Shown piece by piece: positions 53,268 to 63,434 of a DNA stretch of 64,000 bases (within the stretch, counting starts at the first letter, position 1; every line of letters starts with the position of its first letter). The notes beneath the pieces are model-generated. The model did not search any database and was not told where the DNA came from. It saw only the letters and a program-made list of their open reading frames with translations. Source of the stretch: Belliella buryatensis (GTDB taxonomy: Bacteria; Bacteroidota; Bacteroidia; Cytophagales; Cyclobacteriaceae); the NCBI RefSeq assembly GCF_900188245.1, contig NZ_FZOK01000004.1, positions 1-64,000 on the forward strand. The letters are read 5' to 3'. Position numbers and translations under genes: made by a program.

Positions 53268-53960
53268 CTATTTCTCTTGTAAAATGTCCATAAACTCTAT
53301 AGAGGTATACTCCATATTGTGTACCAATTTGGATACCTGAGTCACTAAATAGTTGTATCCCAAATAAGCTATGATACCCACCACAAGTCCAGTAGCTGTT
53401 GTAATCATGGCTTCATAAATTCCAGTAGATAGCAACTTAGGCGAAACCATACCTTCTTCCTGGGCCACACCAATAAATGCTCTAATCATCCCTGCTACTG
53501 TTCCTAAGAAACCAATCATGGGAGCTGCTCCTGATACGGTAGCAAGTAAGTTGAGATTTTTTTCTAGTTTATATATCTCAATTTTACCCACATTTTCTAT
53601 TGCTACTTCTATATTTTTCAGAGGACTACCTATCCTCTCCAAACCTTTCGAGATCATATTTGCCACCGGTGTAGACTCCTGGGCACATAGGATTTTTGCT
53701 TTTTCTACATGTCCACCTTGAACTAGGATTTTTATCTGATCCATAAGATGCTTAGGAGACTTTGAGGCTTTCCTTAGTGTGATGATCCGCTCCACAAAGA
53801 TAAAAATGGCTAAAACGAATAGCGCATAGAGCGGAATCATCATATAGCCACCTTTGATCATCAAATCGAGAAGACCTATATCTCCTTTGCCTGGCTCCAT
53901 GATTGCCAAGCTATCTACCATCATATTACCGTCAGTAGAGAGGGTTTGTAATAACATCAT
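53268..53960 (-). CDS. exbB: ExbB/TolQ/MotA-family proton channel protein
   Basis: The 230-residue protein has three membrane helices. The MotA/TolQ/ExbB segment LLATVSGAAPMIGFLGTVAGM is at about 134-155, and ITTATGLVVGIIAYLGYN follows. It is adjacent to exbD and the TonB-like gene, so the three form one motor. The first ATG is at 53960, and a second lies 1 codon later. Confidence 0.95.
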   Translation of the reverse strand: MMLLQTLSTDGNMMVDSLAIMEPGKGDIGLLDLMIKGGYMMIPLYALFVLAIFIFVERIITLRKASKSPKHLMDQIKILVQGGHVEKAKILCAQESTPVANMISKGLERIGSPLKNIEVAIENVGKIEIYKLEKNLNLLATVSGAAPMIGFLGTVAGMIRAFIGVAQEEGMVSPKLLSTGIYEAMITTATGLVVGIIAYLGYNYLVTQVSKLVHNMEYTSIEFMDILQEK

Positions 53961-53961
53961 A

Positions 53962-54789
53962 TTAATATTTCAAAATCCAAATTTCGTTTCCATAAACTTT
54001 TTTGGCTGCCTCCCAATCAGGAGTGGCCGCTTCCAGGCTCTCAAATTGCCCAATGGCTACTCTGAAATTCCTGATATCACCATAAGGAAACACAATCCAA
54101 GTATCATAACCATCGTTGAGATACTTTTCTGCTTCTCTTCTGGCAAAATTTTCATTCACAACGCTACCAACGATAATAAAGTATCTAGGATTACCCTCCC
54201 TACTCTGAATCAATGTTAATGCTGGAGCTTGATTTTCCACCACCTCTGCTGCTGCTACTTCTGTAGTGCGCTCTTTTAGTATTTCTTCAGAGGCTACAGC
54301 GTCGTCGTCAACAGGCTCAATAGCAGAAGGTGTCACAGATTCTTCAATTATGGCTGAGCGAGAACTTTCCTCTGTTAACTGTTCTTTGGGCTCTCCATAT
54401 TCAGGCAAGTAGTACAAGAAGTAAGCCATAGCCCCAAGTAAGATCAGAACCAAAAGGGTCAATGATAGGAAAATTGGAGTTTTGTTACTGCTCTTTCTTT
54501 CTTTAGTTGCAATTGTCCGATCTTGTCTTTTGATTTCAATTGGTTTGGTTGTAGTGATAACTTCCTCAATTTCTTGTGGTTGATCAGATTTACTTGAGTT
54601 AGATGCTTTGAATTCTTCTTCAATAGTTGGCTCAACTTCCTCTACAAAGGGAGCTTTTTGCGTCTCTTCTATTTTTTCAGTAATATTTTCATTTACCGCA
54701 TGCACTTCCAAAGGAACTACGTCCACAAAAGGGAAACCAAAGTCTTTGTCTTGATCTTCTGTCAGCTTTTTATTTTCCTTACTGGCCAT
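53962..54789 (-). CDS. SPOR-domain membrane protein
   Basis: The 275-residue protein has an acidic cytoplasmic N-terminus with Lys/Glu-rich blocks, a single membrane helix (FLSLTLLVLILLGAMAYFLYY), a periplasmic linker, and a C-terminal SPOR domain (about 200-275) with FIIVGSVVNENFARREAEKYL and FRVAIGQFESLEAA. SPOR domains bind denuded peptidoglycan strands at septa. It is 1 nt from exbB, so it is part of the motor operon. It may tie the Ton-like complex to the cell wall. Confidence 0.9.
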   Translation of the reverse strand: MASKENKKLTEDQDKDFGFPFVDVVPLEVHAVNENITEKIEETQKAPFVEEVEPTIEEEFKASNSSKSDQPQEIEEVITTTKPIEIKRQDRTIATKERKSSNKTPIFLSLTLLVLILLGAMAYFLYYLPEYGEPKEQLTEESSRSAIIEESVTPSAIEPVDDDAVASEEILKERTTEVAAAEVVENQAPALTLIQSREGNPRYFIIVGSVVNENFARREAEKYLNDGYDTWIVFPYGDIRNFRVAIGQFESLEAATPDWEAAKKVYGNEIWILKY

Positions 54790-54874
54790 TGATATATCTT
54801 CTGGATTAACCTACGAAACTAAGACAATTGCATCAAATCGCAAATTATATAGTTTGTGTTGTCGCATTATTATC

Positions 54875-56539
54875 TTAAAACTTTACTGTCAATCCACCAA
54901 TCCCTTGAATACCTCTTACAGGGTAGTTTAAGAATCTCTGATTGCGTTGATTGAGCAAGTTATTACCAACAGCAAAGACAGAGAATCGATCAGTGATTTT
55001 ATAATCCGCTTTGATATGCAAATCTAAGATTGCTGGCAATACCGTAGTCCCTTCAATACCAGGATTAAAAGCTACTATACCTCCCATTAAATTTGCATTT
55101 GCATGGATTAGAAGCTTACCTGTTGGTTTAAAAGTATTTCCCAAGGTCAATTCCCATTCAGGTCTATGAAATGCCGCCTGAAGGTCTGAAAGTGTATATT
55201 GATAATAGTTGACTGCACCAGTAAGTTTATACCAGTCTTGATATTCCCAATTGACTTTGGCATTGTAATTAATCAATCGAGTATCAGAATCATATACTAA
55301 ATTAAACTTCAATGTATCTGTAGGATCGCTGGTAAAGAAATGCATATTGGCATACTGTCCGACTGCTACTCCAGCTTCGTAGCTAAACTCCCCATTGATT
55401 ACACCTTTGATCCCTGCTTTAGCTAGGAAGTTTTGAGTTGTATTGAGCAATTGTTCACTAGGTCCCAAAAATGGATTTTCCATCACAAAATCATAGTACG
55501 TTTTCCTCAAAACATCTCCTTCATAGCCTGCATATACACCGAAACCATCTTGAATCATGTAGGAAGCATTGAAAGCTGGATAGACATGAAAATCAGCTTT
55601 TTTATTGTCTGTGATATCATTTTCAAATATAATATTAGCACCAGCGCTTAGATTTAAACCTCCTTTTCTATAAACCACATTTGGTTGAATTTTGAAATAA
55701 TTTCTATTAATGTCTCTATACAATTCATCTGCTGGATTGGTAAGGGAAAGTGTTCCATTAACTTCAGTCTTCATATATTCAGAAAACCAAAAATCAGCTT
55801 TCCCATTGATTAAAAATTCATTTTCAACAGCCGAAAAGCTATCATTGAACAACCTTACACCAATATTGGCATCATAATTCAACTCAGACATTTTTTCCAA
55901 GTTGCTAATACCTGCCTTGACTTTGATAGTGTTGAAAATATTCTCAGAAGTGATGAAATCGGTTAATAATTCGTTATCAGGATCATATCCGTAAAAATTG
56001 AAGGCATCCCGTGCGTAGTCCACTTTTCCATAAAGCTCAAAATAATCTCGAAAGAGCGTTCCATTTAGACCTACACTTGTATGGTTTTCAGCGGAATTAA
56101 CTCCTCCTATAGGACCTGTATAGAAGCCTTCATGTTTGACTTTAACACCGAAATTATAATCACCTTCTTCCCAATTATTATATCTCAATTCTACAAGTGG
56201 TGATTTATAATTCCCAAAACCTAATTTTGCAAAACCGGGATAAAGCTCCTCAAGATTTCTTGGAAAAGATTTTTGAGCAGCCTCAGGTTTGATTTCTAGA
56301 GGTGGAAGAGATAGAAAGAAAGGTTCAACTTTATAATTGAAATTCAGATTACTTTTTGGTGTGGGTAGCACTGGAATTCTTTCAAAATTCCTTGGTTGCG
56401 TAGGTAGGGTCAGAACCCTATCTTTTCGAATGATAAATTCTTGATCTTGAACCTCTCCCCTCTGCTGCGCCCATGATTGCATGGTCAGCCCTGAGAAGCT
56501 TAAAAGCAAGGTGTATTTGATTATCAATTGCTTATTCAT
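54875..56539 (-). CDS. Outer membrane beta-barrel protein, TonB-receptor-like without plug
   Basis: The 554-residue exported protein has a signal peptide ending MQSWAQ. After about 100 residues a long series of amphipathic strands follows, with many Tyr, Phe and Asn (for example YDANIGVRLFNDSF, LFRDYFELYGKVDY). The end RFSVFAVGNNLLNQRNQRFL and GGLTVKF resembles the last strands of TonB-dependent receptors. No TonB box or plug domain is visible. Its position between a TPR protein and a SPOR protein suggests an envelope machine rather than nutrient uptake. Confidence 0.85.
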   Translation of the reverse strand: MNKQLIIKYTLLLSFSGLTMQSWAQQRGEVQDQEFIIRKDRVLTLPTQPRNFERIPVLPTPKSNLNFNYKVEPFFLSLPPLEIKPEAAQKSFPRNLEELYPGFAKLGFGNYKSPLVELRYNNWEEGDYNFGVKVKHEGFYTGPIGGVNSAENHTSVGLNGTLFRDYFELYGKVDYARDAFNFYGYDPDNELLTDFITSENIFNTIKVKAGISNLEKMSELNYDANIGVRLFNDSFSAVENEFLINGKADFWFSEYMKTEVNGTLSLTNPADELYRDINRNYFKIQPNVVYRKGGLNLSAGANIIFENDITDNKKADFHVYPAFNASYMIQDGFGVYAGYEGDVLRKTYYDFVMENPFLGPSEQLLNTTQNFLAKAGIKGVINGEFSYEAGVAVGQYANMHFFTSDPTDTLKFNLVYDSDTRLINYNAKVNWEYQDWYKLTGAVNYYQYTLSDLQAAFHRPEWELTLGNTFKPTGKLLIHANANLMGGIVAFNPGIEGTTVLPAILDLHIKADYKITDRFSVFAVGNNLLNQRNQRFLNYPVRGIQGIGGLTVKF

Positions 56540-56562
56540 ATAGGTCTATTCTTCTCAGGTGA

Positions 56563-59553
56563 TTATTTCAATTGACTCAATTTTTGCTGGGCAGTTCTAC
56601 GAATTTCTTCATCCTTGGATTGTTCTACTACTGATTCCAATGTAGCTTTAGCCTGGAAGGTTTCTCCTAAGGAAAGGAAATTATCAGCGAGTTGGATGAA
56701 GCACTTTCCATACCAATATGCATGTGAAGAGAAAGGAGCTGAGAAATCGAAGATAGCATCATTGGACTGATTATAATTACCCCTTTTTGAGTAACTCTCC
56801 GCCAAAAGAAATAATCCTTCTGCTCCATGGACAGTTTTGTAATCATTGATTAAGTCTATCAAAGATTCCTCCGCTGCGTTGGAATTTCCTTTTTTGAAGT
56901 GAGCTTTGGCTTTTAAAAGCATAGCAGCCGGTATGGCATCAGCCATTACATTACCAAGGTTGATAACCTTATCAGCATAAAATACTGCTGAGTCAAAAGC
57001 ATTGCTAAAATAGTGTGCATCAATCAACCCCTTGAAAGCTTCATATTCTTCAAGTTTATTCCTAGCATTTTTGCCCGATTCTCTCAAGTATGGCATCGCC
57101 TTGGCATAATTTTTATTTTCTAGCTCAATGGAAGCAATTCTCTGTACTGCTCTCAGTCGCTGGGGAGACTCTTTCATCGCATCTATTTGATAGAAGAATT
57201 TCAATGCCTCATTTTTATTATTGATTTTATAATGCGACTCGGCCATGAAATTAATTGCCTCTGCCTTATTGCCAGCCTGAGGGTAATTTCTCAAATAATC
57301 CTCAAAAGCTTTAATAGCTTGCTGATTAGAGTTTGAAAAGTATAGGCTTTTTGCTGTCTCAAACTCTAGGTTTTGCAGACTTTGATTATCTGGATTAGCA
57401 TTTCTATACCTCGATAGATATTGTGAAAATTCAGCTGACCTATTTTGCAATGCAAGTGCTTCTTGCAGTCCAACCAAAGCTGCTTCAGCATTAGAGGCAT
57501 TTGGATGATTTTCTAAAATTCGCTTATAATCCTCAATTGTTTCATTGTATTGCTGTAAAGAATAATTGGCGATAGCTCTTCCTTCTAGCGCAAAAGGAAT
57601 AAATTGACTATTCGGTCTTGTACTAATTAGTCTTGTAAATCCACTTTTGGCATCAGCATACCTAGTCATTTCCATGTTGATCTCCGCTTTTTTATAGATG
57701 GCATCTTCCAAATACAAACTTGAAGTGAAATTATCAATAACTCTATTCAACTGATTGATTGCCTCCGGGTTATTGTTTTGAAAATTATGAACTACACCAG
57801 ATCTGAAGTGTGCATAATCAGTATAAGCACTACCTTCTCTGACTGCCCTTTGGAAAGTATTCAATGCCTCTGAGAATTTCTTCTGCACATAATACGTATC
57901 TCCTAAGCGAACCAAGGCATCGTCATAATATTCCTTGTCCTCAGCGCGCTGAAGTTTTTCTACGTACAGTTTAAATTGTCCTTCTGCTTTTGGATACTGT
58001 TGTGTGTTGAAGTAAGCATATCCTAGTCCATAATGAGATTTGATCAAATATGGATCATTGGCTCTTGGTCTAAGGGCTTGTAGCCTTTCATAAGACCTGA
58101 TGGCCTCATTGATATTGTTATTAGCAGCAAAATTCTCCGCTTTCCAAAAATATGCTTGATTGACCAAGTCCTTATCTACAGGAGTATTGATGGCCTTATC
58201 AAAATAAGTGGTGGCCAGATCATATCTTTTATCCCTGTAATAGACAATACCTTGGAAAAAGGATACTTTTTGGTATGCTGCATTGATTCTGGGAGAGCGA
58301 TTTGGCATCCGCTCAATTTGTTCTATAGCCCTGAGGTAATTGTTGGTATTGATCAAGGCGTCAGCAAGGAGATCTTCAGCTTCTTTTGCATACTTACCTC
58401 TTGGATAATTATCCAAATATGTATCCAGACCATTTACGGCATCTTGAAAACTTCCACGCTCCAAACTGACTTTGGCATAGTTGATCAAAGCTTCCTCTTT
58501 GATATTAGGATCAGCGTCGCTTTTATACGCTGCATTGAAGCTGGTGGCTGCAAATTGAGGGTTGTTAAGTTTAAGATAAGCGTGTCCCAAATAATAGCTG
58601 GAGACTTGTCCAATTTTGTCATTCTCTACAGCTGAGACTTTGAAATAATCTGTAGCTCTTTGATAATTTTGAATTTCATATTGCGCGACGCCCGCTCTGT
58701 ATATTTGAGGTCTTTCCAATGTCCCCTTTCTGGAATTGATAAACTCATCATAATTCTGAGCAGCTTTTGTAAAATTCCTTTTTTCAAAATATGCTTCTGC
58801 TAAGTACAAATGAATTTCTTCTTTCCTGTCAAGGTTTCTTCTTGCACCAATCACAGGCTCAGCATAAGCGATCAATTCATCATAAAGGCCTTGTCTATAA
58901 TAGATCCCTGCTATCATATAGGGGATTTTACCTGCATAGAAACTGGACTTTTCTGCTTCTTTAAATTCTGTGATGGCCTGATCAAAACGTCGGTTTTCCA
59001 TATGGATAAAGCCAGCATAATACTGAGCATCTGGTGTATATGCTGTTCTTTCCCTTTTTACTAGATTGAAATTGGCTAAAGCATTGGTAAAATCTTCTAG
59101 CTGGAACTGTGCATACCCCATTTTGAACAACACCTCTCCTCGTTGGTCAGGCCAAATCTTATTTACATCTACTTTTTGATAAGCTGGGATAGCCTCTCTA
59201 TAGTTTCTTCTTTCAAAGAAAAAATTACCCAAAATATGGGCTGCTTCATTGACTTTGGGATGTTCAGGATGATTTCTAATAAACGCATACACTAAGTCAG
59301 ATGCTGCTGGGTTTTCTATTTTAAGCGCTGATATGGCATGATAAAAGTCTACATAGGCTTCTTCTCCATTGGTGAACTTGATATCTTTCAGGGCTTCAAA
59401 TTCATACTTTGAAGCACTAAAAAGTTGTTTGTCATAAAGTTCAAAATGATCATCGAGGATTTTTTGAGAACTATTTTGATACAAACTTGACTGCGCATTG
59501 GCCAATTGGCTGATAGCCAAAAGCCCAAAAATTGCAAGTGATTTTTTTATCAT
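56563..59553 (-). CDS. Large TPR-repeat protein, exported
   Basis: The product has 996 residues, a signal peptide ending ISQLANAQ, and more than 20 tetratricopeptide-like repeats (for example RGEVLFKMGYAQFQLEDFTN, SYYLGHAYLKLNNPQFA and YYDDALVRLGDTYYVQKKF). Such proteins act as scaffolds in the periplasm. It is 23 nt before the beta-barrel gene and 13 nt after holA, so it belongs to the same run. Its partner is unknown. Confidence 0.9.
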   Translation of the reverse strand: MIKKSLAIFGLLAISQLANAQSSLYQNSSQKILDDHFELYDKQLFSASKYEFEALKDIKFTNGEEAYVDFYHAISALKIENPAASDLVYAFIRNHPEHPKVNEAAHILGNFFFERRNYREAIPAYQKVDVNKIWPDQRGEVLFKMGYAQFQLEDFTNALANFNLVKRERTAYTPDAQYYAGFIHMENRRFDQAITEFKEAEKSSFYAGKIPYMIAGIYYRQGLYDELIAYAEPVIGARRNLDRKEEIHLYLAEAYFEKRNFTKAAQNYDEFINSRKGTLERPQIYRAGVAQYEIQNYQRATDYFKVSAVENDKIGQVSSYYLGHAYLKLNNPQFAATSFNAAYKSDADPNIKEEALINYAKVSLERGSFQDAVNGLDTYLDNYPRGKYAKEAEDLLADALINTNNYLRAIEQIERMPNRSPRINAAYQKVSFFQGIVYYRDKRYDLATTYFDKAINTPVDKDLVNQAYFWKAENFAANNNINEAIRSYERLQALRPRANDPYLIKSHYGLGYAYFNTQQYPKAEGQFKLYVEKLQRAEDKEYYDDALVRLGDTYYVQKKFSEALNTFQRAVREGSAYTDYAHFRSGVVHNFQNNNPEAINQLNRVIDNFTSSLYLEDAIYKKAEINMEMTRYADAKSGFTRLISTRPNSQFIPFALEGRAIANYSLQQYNETIEDYKRILENHPNASNAEAALVGLQEALALQNRSAEFSQYLSRYRNANPDNQSLQNLEFETAKSLYFSNSNQQAIKAFEDYLRNYPQAGNKAEAINFMAESHYKINNKNEALKFFYQIDAMKESPQRLRAVQRIASIELENKNYAKAMPYLRESGKNARNKLEEYEAFKGLIDAHYFSNAFDSAVFYADKVINLGNVMADAIPAAMLLKAKAHFKKGNSNAAEESLIDLINDYKTVHGAEGLFLLAESYSKRGNYNQSNDAIFDFSAPFSSHAYWYGKCFIQLADNFLSLGETFQAKATLESVVEQSKDEEIRRTAQQKLSQLK

Positions 59554-59566
59554 GTGATATGCTGGA

Positions 59567-60589
59567 TTAATGCATAATTTTAAATATCAACTCTTTAAGA
59601 ATTTGGGACTCGTCCAATCCATTTGCATTGACGCCTTTAGAACGTAGATCTGCTTCTCTTAGATACGAAAATGAATCAATAACCTTGCCCAAATTATAAT
59701 TCTTTGCAGCTATACGATACTCTTTTACAAAAAAAAGATTGACGCCGATGGTTCTTGCAAGATCTTGATCGGAAGCTCCTTTAAGTTCATGGGTGATGGC
59801 TATTTTTTGAAAGAAACTGAATAGCAGAGCGATCAATGGGATCAAAGGATGTCCCTTGGGGTTTTGTCCAAAATAATGGATGATTTTCTTAGCCTTTATC
59901 ACATCTTTGACACCAACGGCTTTGGTCAACTCAAAATTATTGTAATCCTTATTAATTCCAATGAATCGGTGAATATGGTTGGCGTCAATTTGAGTCGGCT
60001 CGGTGAAGTTGATCAGCATTTTCCCTATTTCATTGGTCATGACCTCCAGATTATTACCAATACTTTCGGCTAAAACAGCAGCTGTTCTATTATCAATTTT
60101 ATGACCTTTAGCCTGAATATAATGAGTCACCCATTCGGCCATTTTATAGTCAGGGACTTTGTCAGATTTGACCAAGATTGCTTTTTTATCTAGCTCCTTT
60201 GCTAAAGCTTTCCTGCCATCTAATACCTTATACTTGTGTGCAAAGACTAGAATTGTACTTGGAAGGGGATTTTGAAGGTAATTGAGTAGTAGCGTATCAA
60301 CTTCTTCTTTACCAAGACCGGGAATATTTTGAGCCTCCTTAACAATAACCACCTGTCTTTCGGCCATCATCGGGAATCTTCTTGCATTACTCATGATAGC
60401 ATTCATAGGAGCATCCTTCCCATACATGATAGTTTGATTAAATCCCTTCTCGTGCTCAGGAATGGCATTTTTCTCAACAAAATCGCTAATTACATCGATG
60501 AAATAGGGTTCATCCCCTTGTAAAAAATAAACTGGAGCGTACTTCCCAGCATGGAGGTCTTTGATGATGTCTTCCGGTTTACTTGGCAT
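59567..60589 (-). CDS. holA: DNA polymerase III subunit delta
   Basis: HolA is the wrench of the clamp loader and opens the beta clamp. The 340-residue product from ATG at 60589 (a TTG 15 nt upstream is less likely) has DLHAGKYAPVYFLQGDEPYF, the middle LVFAHKYKVLDGRKALAKEL, VLAESIGNNLEVMTNEIGK, and a C-terminal helical collar domain with LARTIGVNLFFVKEY. It is the first gene of the nine-gene run. Confidence 0.95.
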   Translation of the reverse strand: MPSKPEDIIKDLHAGKYAPVYFLQGDEPYFIDVISDFVEKNAIPEHEKGFNQTIMYGKDAPMNAIMSNARRFPMMAERQVVIVKEAQNIPGLGKEEVDTLLLNYLQNPLPSTILVFAHKYKVLDGRKALAKELDKKAILVKSDKVPDYKMAEWVTHYIQAKGHKIDNRTAAVLAESIGNNLEVMTNEIGKMLINFTEPTQIDANHIHRFIGINKDYNNFELTKAVGVKDVIKAKKIIHYFGQNPKGHPLIPLIALLFSFFQKIAITHELKGASDQDLARTIGVNLFFVKEYRIAAKNYNLGKVIDSFSYLREADLRSKGVNANGLDESQILKELIFKIMH

Positions 60590-60660
60590 GTTCGAATTTT
60601 TCAATTCAAAGATAGAAAGAATTCACTTTTTAAAAAGTGCTTCAATCTTTCAAAACTTAA

Positions 60661-60691
60661 TTTCTTCTAAACTTTATAGGCTTTACTTTTG
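60661..60691 (+). promoter_or_regulatory. Predicted promoter of the TPR gene at 60721
   Basis: TACTTTTG at 60684-60691 matches TAnnTTTG and TTTC at 60661-60664 stands 19 nt upstream. The start codon follows 29 nt later. Confidence 0.5.
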
Positions 60692-60720
60692 TATTTATAA
60701 GGAACATAAATTAAAAAATT

Positions 60721-61428
60721 GTGGCAAATTTTGAGCAAAGCGTAGCATACTTTAAAGAAGGTAAATTCGAAGAAGCATTGGTAAGTATTGATACTTGTAT
60801 CAGTTTAGACAAAAAGAATACGGAATTTTATTTTTTCAGAGCAAGGGTATATACTAGGCTTGGGAAGTTTGATCGTGCTTTAGAAGATTTTGATTACCTC
60901 ACATCCCTGGAGCCATATAATCCCAGTTATATCAGTGACAGAGCCGTGGTGTTGCATTTGATGAAACGAAACGAGGAAGCAACCGTTGAGTTTGATAGAG
61001 CGTTGAACTTAGAACCAAATAACCCTTATAGATATTCAAGTCGAGCCTACTTTAAAGACAGAATTGGTGACTTGAAAGGAGCTATTGAGGACTATACCAA
61101 AGCTATAGAATTAGATCCTGAAGACGCTGTAGCATACAATAACAGAGGTTTGGTAGAGGAGAAATTAGGCTACAAAGAAATGGCTCAACGTTCATTCAAA
61201 AAAGCTGATGATTTGGTAGGGTATAAACCAAAAGAAAACATAGAACAAAGAGATAATGAACCAACAAAGAAAAAAGCAGCATTCTCAATGCCGAAACAAG
61301 AGAATCCTGCCAATTCAATCTCTATTATCTCCTATATGGAGACATTCAAGAAAATATTCACTGATAAATCCACATGGAATGAATTCATAGATTTTATCAG
61401 TTCAGGATTGAAATCCAAGAAAGGTTAA
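60721..61428 (+). CDS. Tetratricopeptide-repeat protein
   Basis: The 235-residue protein starts with GTG at 60721 and has no signal peptide. About five TPR repeats run to residue 170 (VAYFKEGKFEEALVSIDTCI, ARVYTRLGKFDRALEDFDYL, AIEDYTKAIELDPEDAVAYN), then a Lys-rich tail. The role is a protein-protein scaffold in the cytoplasm. It converges with the Usp gene and overlaps its end by 4 nt. Confidence 0.88.
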   Translation: MANFEQSVAYFKEGKFEEALVSIDTCISLDKKNTEFYFFRARVYTRLGKFDRALEDFDYLTSLEPYNPSYISDRAVVLHLMKRNEEATVEFDRALNLEPNNPYRYSSRAYFKDRIGDLKGAIEDYTKAIELDPEDAVAYNNRGLVEEKLGYKEMAQRSFKKADDLVGYKPKENIEQRDNEPTKKKAAFSMPKQENPANSISIISYMETFKKIFTDKSTWNEFIDFISSGLKSKKG

Positions 61429-62267
61429 ACCTTCTTTATCACAAACAAAGGTTTATTTATAAAATAAGACATCTTTCTAGAAAGATTTTGAGCGAAGAGT
61501 TGGTCAAACCAGCTCTTCTTTTTACTTAAGGTAACAAGTACGTCCCCTTTTGCTGTAATCAGGTAATTTTCTAGTCCCAAACCAGGTTCGTCTCTATACG
61601 ATTTCAATACGTAATTAGCTTTCTCGTATTTAATAAATGGTCTTACTTCCTCAACCATCGTCATATGAAGAGATTTATCAATTGATTTGGCTTTGGTACT
61701 GACATGAACCAGATCAATTTCAGAATCAAAGAATCCAGCCAATTCCACGATTTTCTGTATTGCAATTTTATCTTCCTCTATATAGTCTGTGGCATAAACA
61801 AATTTTCTTGGCGCTTTGAAATATACTTTTCTAGGAATTAAGAGCACATCAGTAGAAGATTTTTCCACAACTTTGGATGATCGTGTTCCAATGAAATTCT
61901 TTTTGAAGTCATTGACTCCCTCAGTCCCCATGACAATCAAGTCAGCATTTTGTTCTTGAGCGAAATTCACGATTGTATCTACCGTTTTACCTTCTATGAT
62001 CTCAGTTGTACATGATTTAAGCCCGTTGCTTAAGCTTTCTTCTTTGACAGCTGTTTGAAGATTGGCTAATTTCTTTTTGATGAATGAATATTGATCACCT
62101 GAATGAAAGTCTTTAGCAGATAACTTCTGATAATCATCTTTATCTGGAATGTGGAGCAAACACAAATCAGCACCATACTTCTCTCCTAGTTTGGCTGCGT
62201 ATTCAATTGCATTCAAAGAACATTCAGAAAAATCAGTTGGGCAAATGATTTTAAAATTCGTCTTCAT
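61425..62267 (-). CDS. Universal stress protein with two Usp domains
   Basis: The 280-residue protein has a Usp domain at about 3-145 with FKIICPTDFSECSLNAIEYA and the ATP-binding loop MGTEGVNDFKKNFIGTRSSK. A second, more divergent domain follows (FVYATDYIEEDKIAIQKIVEL to LFVIKKV) without the full ATP motif. Usp proteins respond to stress or starvation. It lies 12 nt after the dehydrogenase gene and overlaps the convergent TPR gene by 4 nt. Confidence 0.92.
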   Translation of the reverse strand: MKTNFKIICPTDFSECSLNAIEYAAKLGEKYGADLCLLHIPDKDDYQKLSAKDFHSGDQYSFIKKKLANLQTAVKEESLSNGLKSCTTEIIEGKTVDTIVNFAQEQNADLIVMGTEGVNDFKKNFIGTRSSKVVEKSSTDVLLIPRKVYFKAPRKFVYATDYIEEDKIAIQKIVELAGFFDSEIDLVHVSTKAKSIDKSLHMTMVEEVRPFIKYEKANYVLKSYRDEPGLGLENYLITAKGDVLVTLSKKKSWFDQLFAQNLSRKMSYFINKPLFVIKKV

Positions 62268-62279
62268 TTTAGTTTGGGT

Positions 62280-63200
62280 TTAGTAGCCTCTATTTCTATC
62301 AATTACATTGATTAGAGGTTTTTGATTAAGCAAACGATGATAATTGTTGACAATTTGAGGTGCTGCTGCACTTGGATTTGTGACACTTGCAATATGTGGA
62401 GTAACCATAATCCTATCATTTCCCCAGAAAGGGTGTTCAATTGGTAATGGTTCTTCAAGAAATACATCAAGCATTGCTCCTGATATTTGATCTTCTTCAA
62501 TCGCTTCCAATAGGTCAGACTCCACCAAATGCTTTCCTCTCGCTACATTGATGATGTAAGTGCCTGGCTTACATTTATTGAAGAAGTCTTTATTCAAGAA
62601 ATTCTCAGTTTGTGGAGTTAGTGGCAAAAGACAAATGATCATGTTGACTTGTTTGAGAAAATCATCCAATTGATCCCCATGAAAATATGGATATTTGAGA
62701 TCCCTTTTTGGTGAATTTCCATAGCCAGCCACATTGAATTTCATCAATCTTAATTTATCTATTACATCACCACCTAATTCTCCAACACCAAGTACTCCTA
62801 CATTTATTTCAATTTCCGGACTTGACATGTCCCATATTTTTTTGACTTTTTGATTTTGATAGCGAATGAACTGTCTATGATAGTTGAGGACTCCCATGAC
62901 TACATAATTTGTCATGGAAATAGTCAACTTATCATCAATTATTCTTGTAATTGGCAAATGAGAAGGAATAGAATCATCTGACAAAATATGATCCACACCA
63001 GCCCCCATAGAACAGATTAACTTTAGATTTGGAAATTCATTCAATATTCCCTTAGGATGATTCCATAGCATCACAGCTTCCACATCATCTTTTCGATCTA
63101 TATTGGGATAGACTTGAATATCAATATCAGCATCAAGCATCTTGATATTTTCAATCCAAACCTCTGGATCTCTTCCAGGTGAAATAATCGCTAATCCCAT
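62280..63200 (-). CDS. D-isomer 2-hydroxyacid dehydrogenase (glyoxylate/hydroxypyruvate reductase type)
   Basis: The 306-residue protein has the NAD-binding GVLGVGELGGDVIDKL, the catalytic Arg in NVARGKHLVE, the Glu in VFLEEPLPIEHPFW and the His in TPHIAS. It reduces glyoxylate or hydroxypyruvate with NAD(P)H. The short length and the WNHPKGILNEFPNLKLICSM segment near residue 50 fit the GhrA group. It precedes the Usp gene by 12 nt, so both are probably one stress-linked operon. Confidence 0.9.
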   Translation of the reverse strand: MGLAIISPGRDPEVWIENIKMLDADIDIQVYPNIDRKDDVEAVMLWNHPKGILNEFPNLKLICSMGAGVDHILSDDSIPSHLPITRIIDDKLTISMTNYVVMGVLNYHRQFIRYQNQKVKKIWDMSSPEIEINVGVLGVGELGGDVIDKLRLMKFNVAGYGNSPKRDLKYPYFHGDQLDDFLKQVNMIICLLPLTPQTENFLNKDFFNKCKPGTYIINVARGKHLVESDLLEAIEEDQISGAMLDVFLEEPLPIEHPFWGNDRIMVTPHIASVTNPSAAAPQIVNNYHRLLNQKPLINVIDRNRGY

Positions 63201-63434
63201 TTTGATTTTATTTTCTAAAATTAAATTTTTCTAAATGCTGATTTTTTAAAAACATTCGTTTGTAGGTATGATAAAGTTTAATCAAATTAGCTACAATCAT
63301 ACATAACTCTATCTTTGTACTGTTTTATTATTATTGTTTTTTTCCTTCTAATAGTAATAATATTCCAATTTAAAGGCACAAAGATGAAGATAAGATGAAG
63401 GACAATAGAATGATCACATAAAACCAATATAAAA

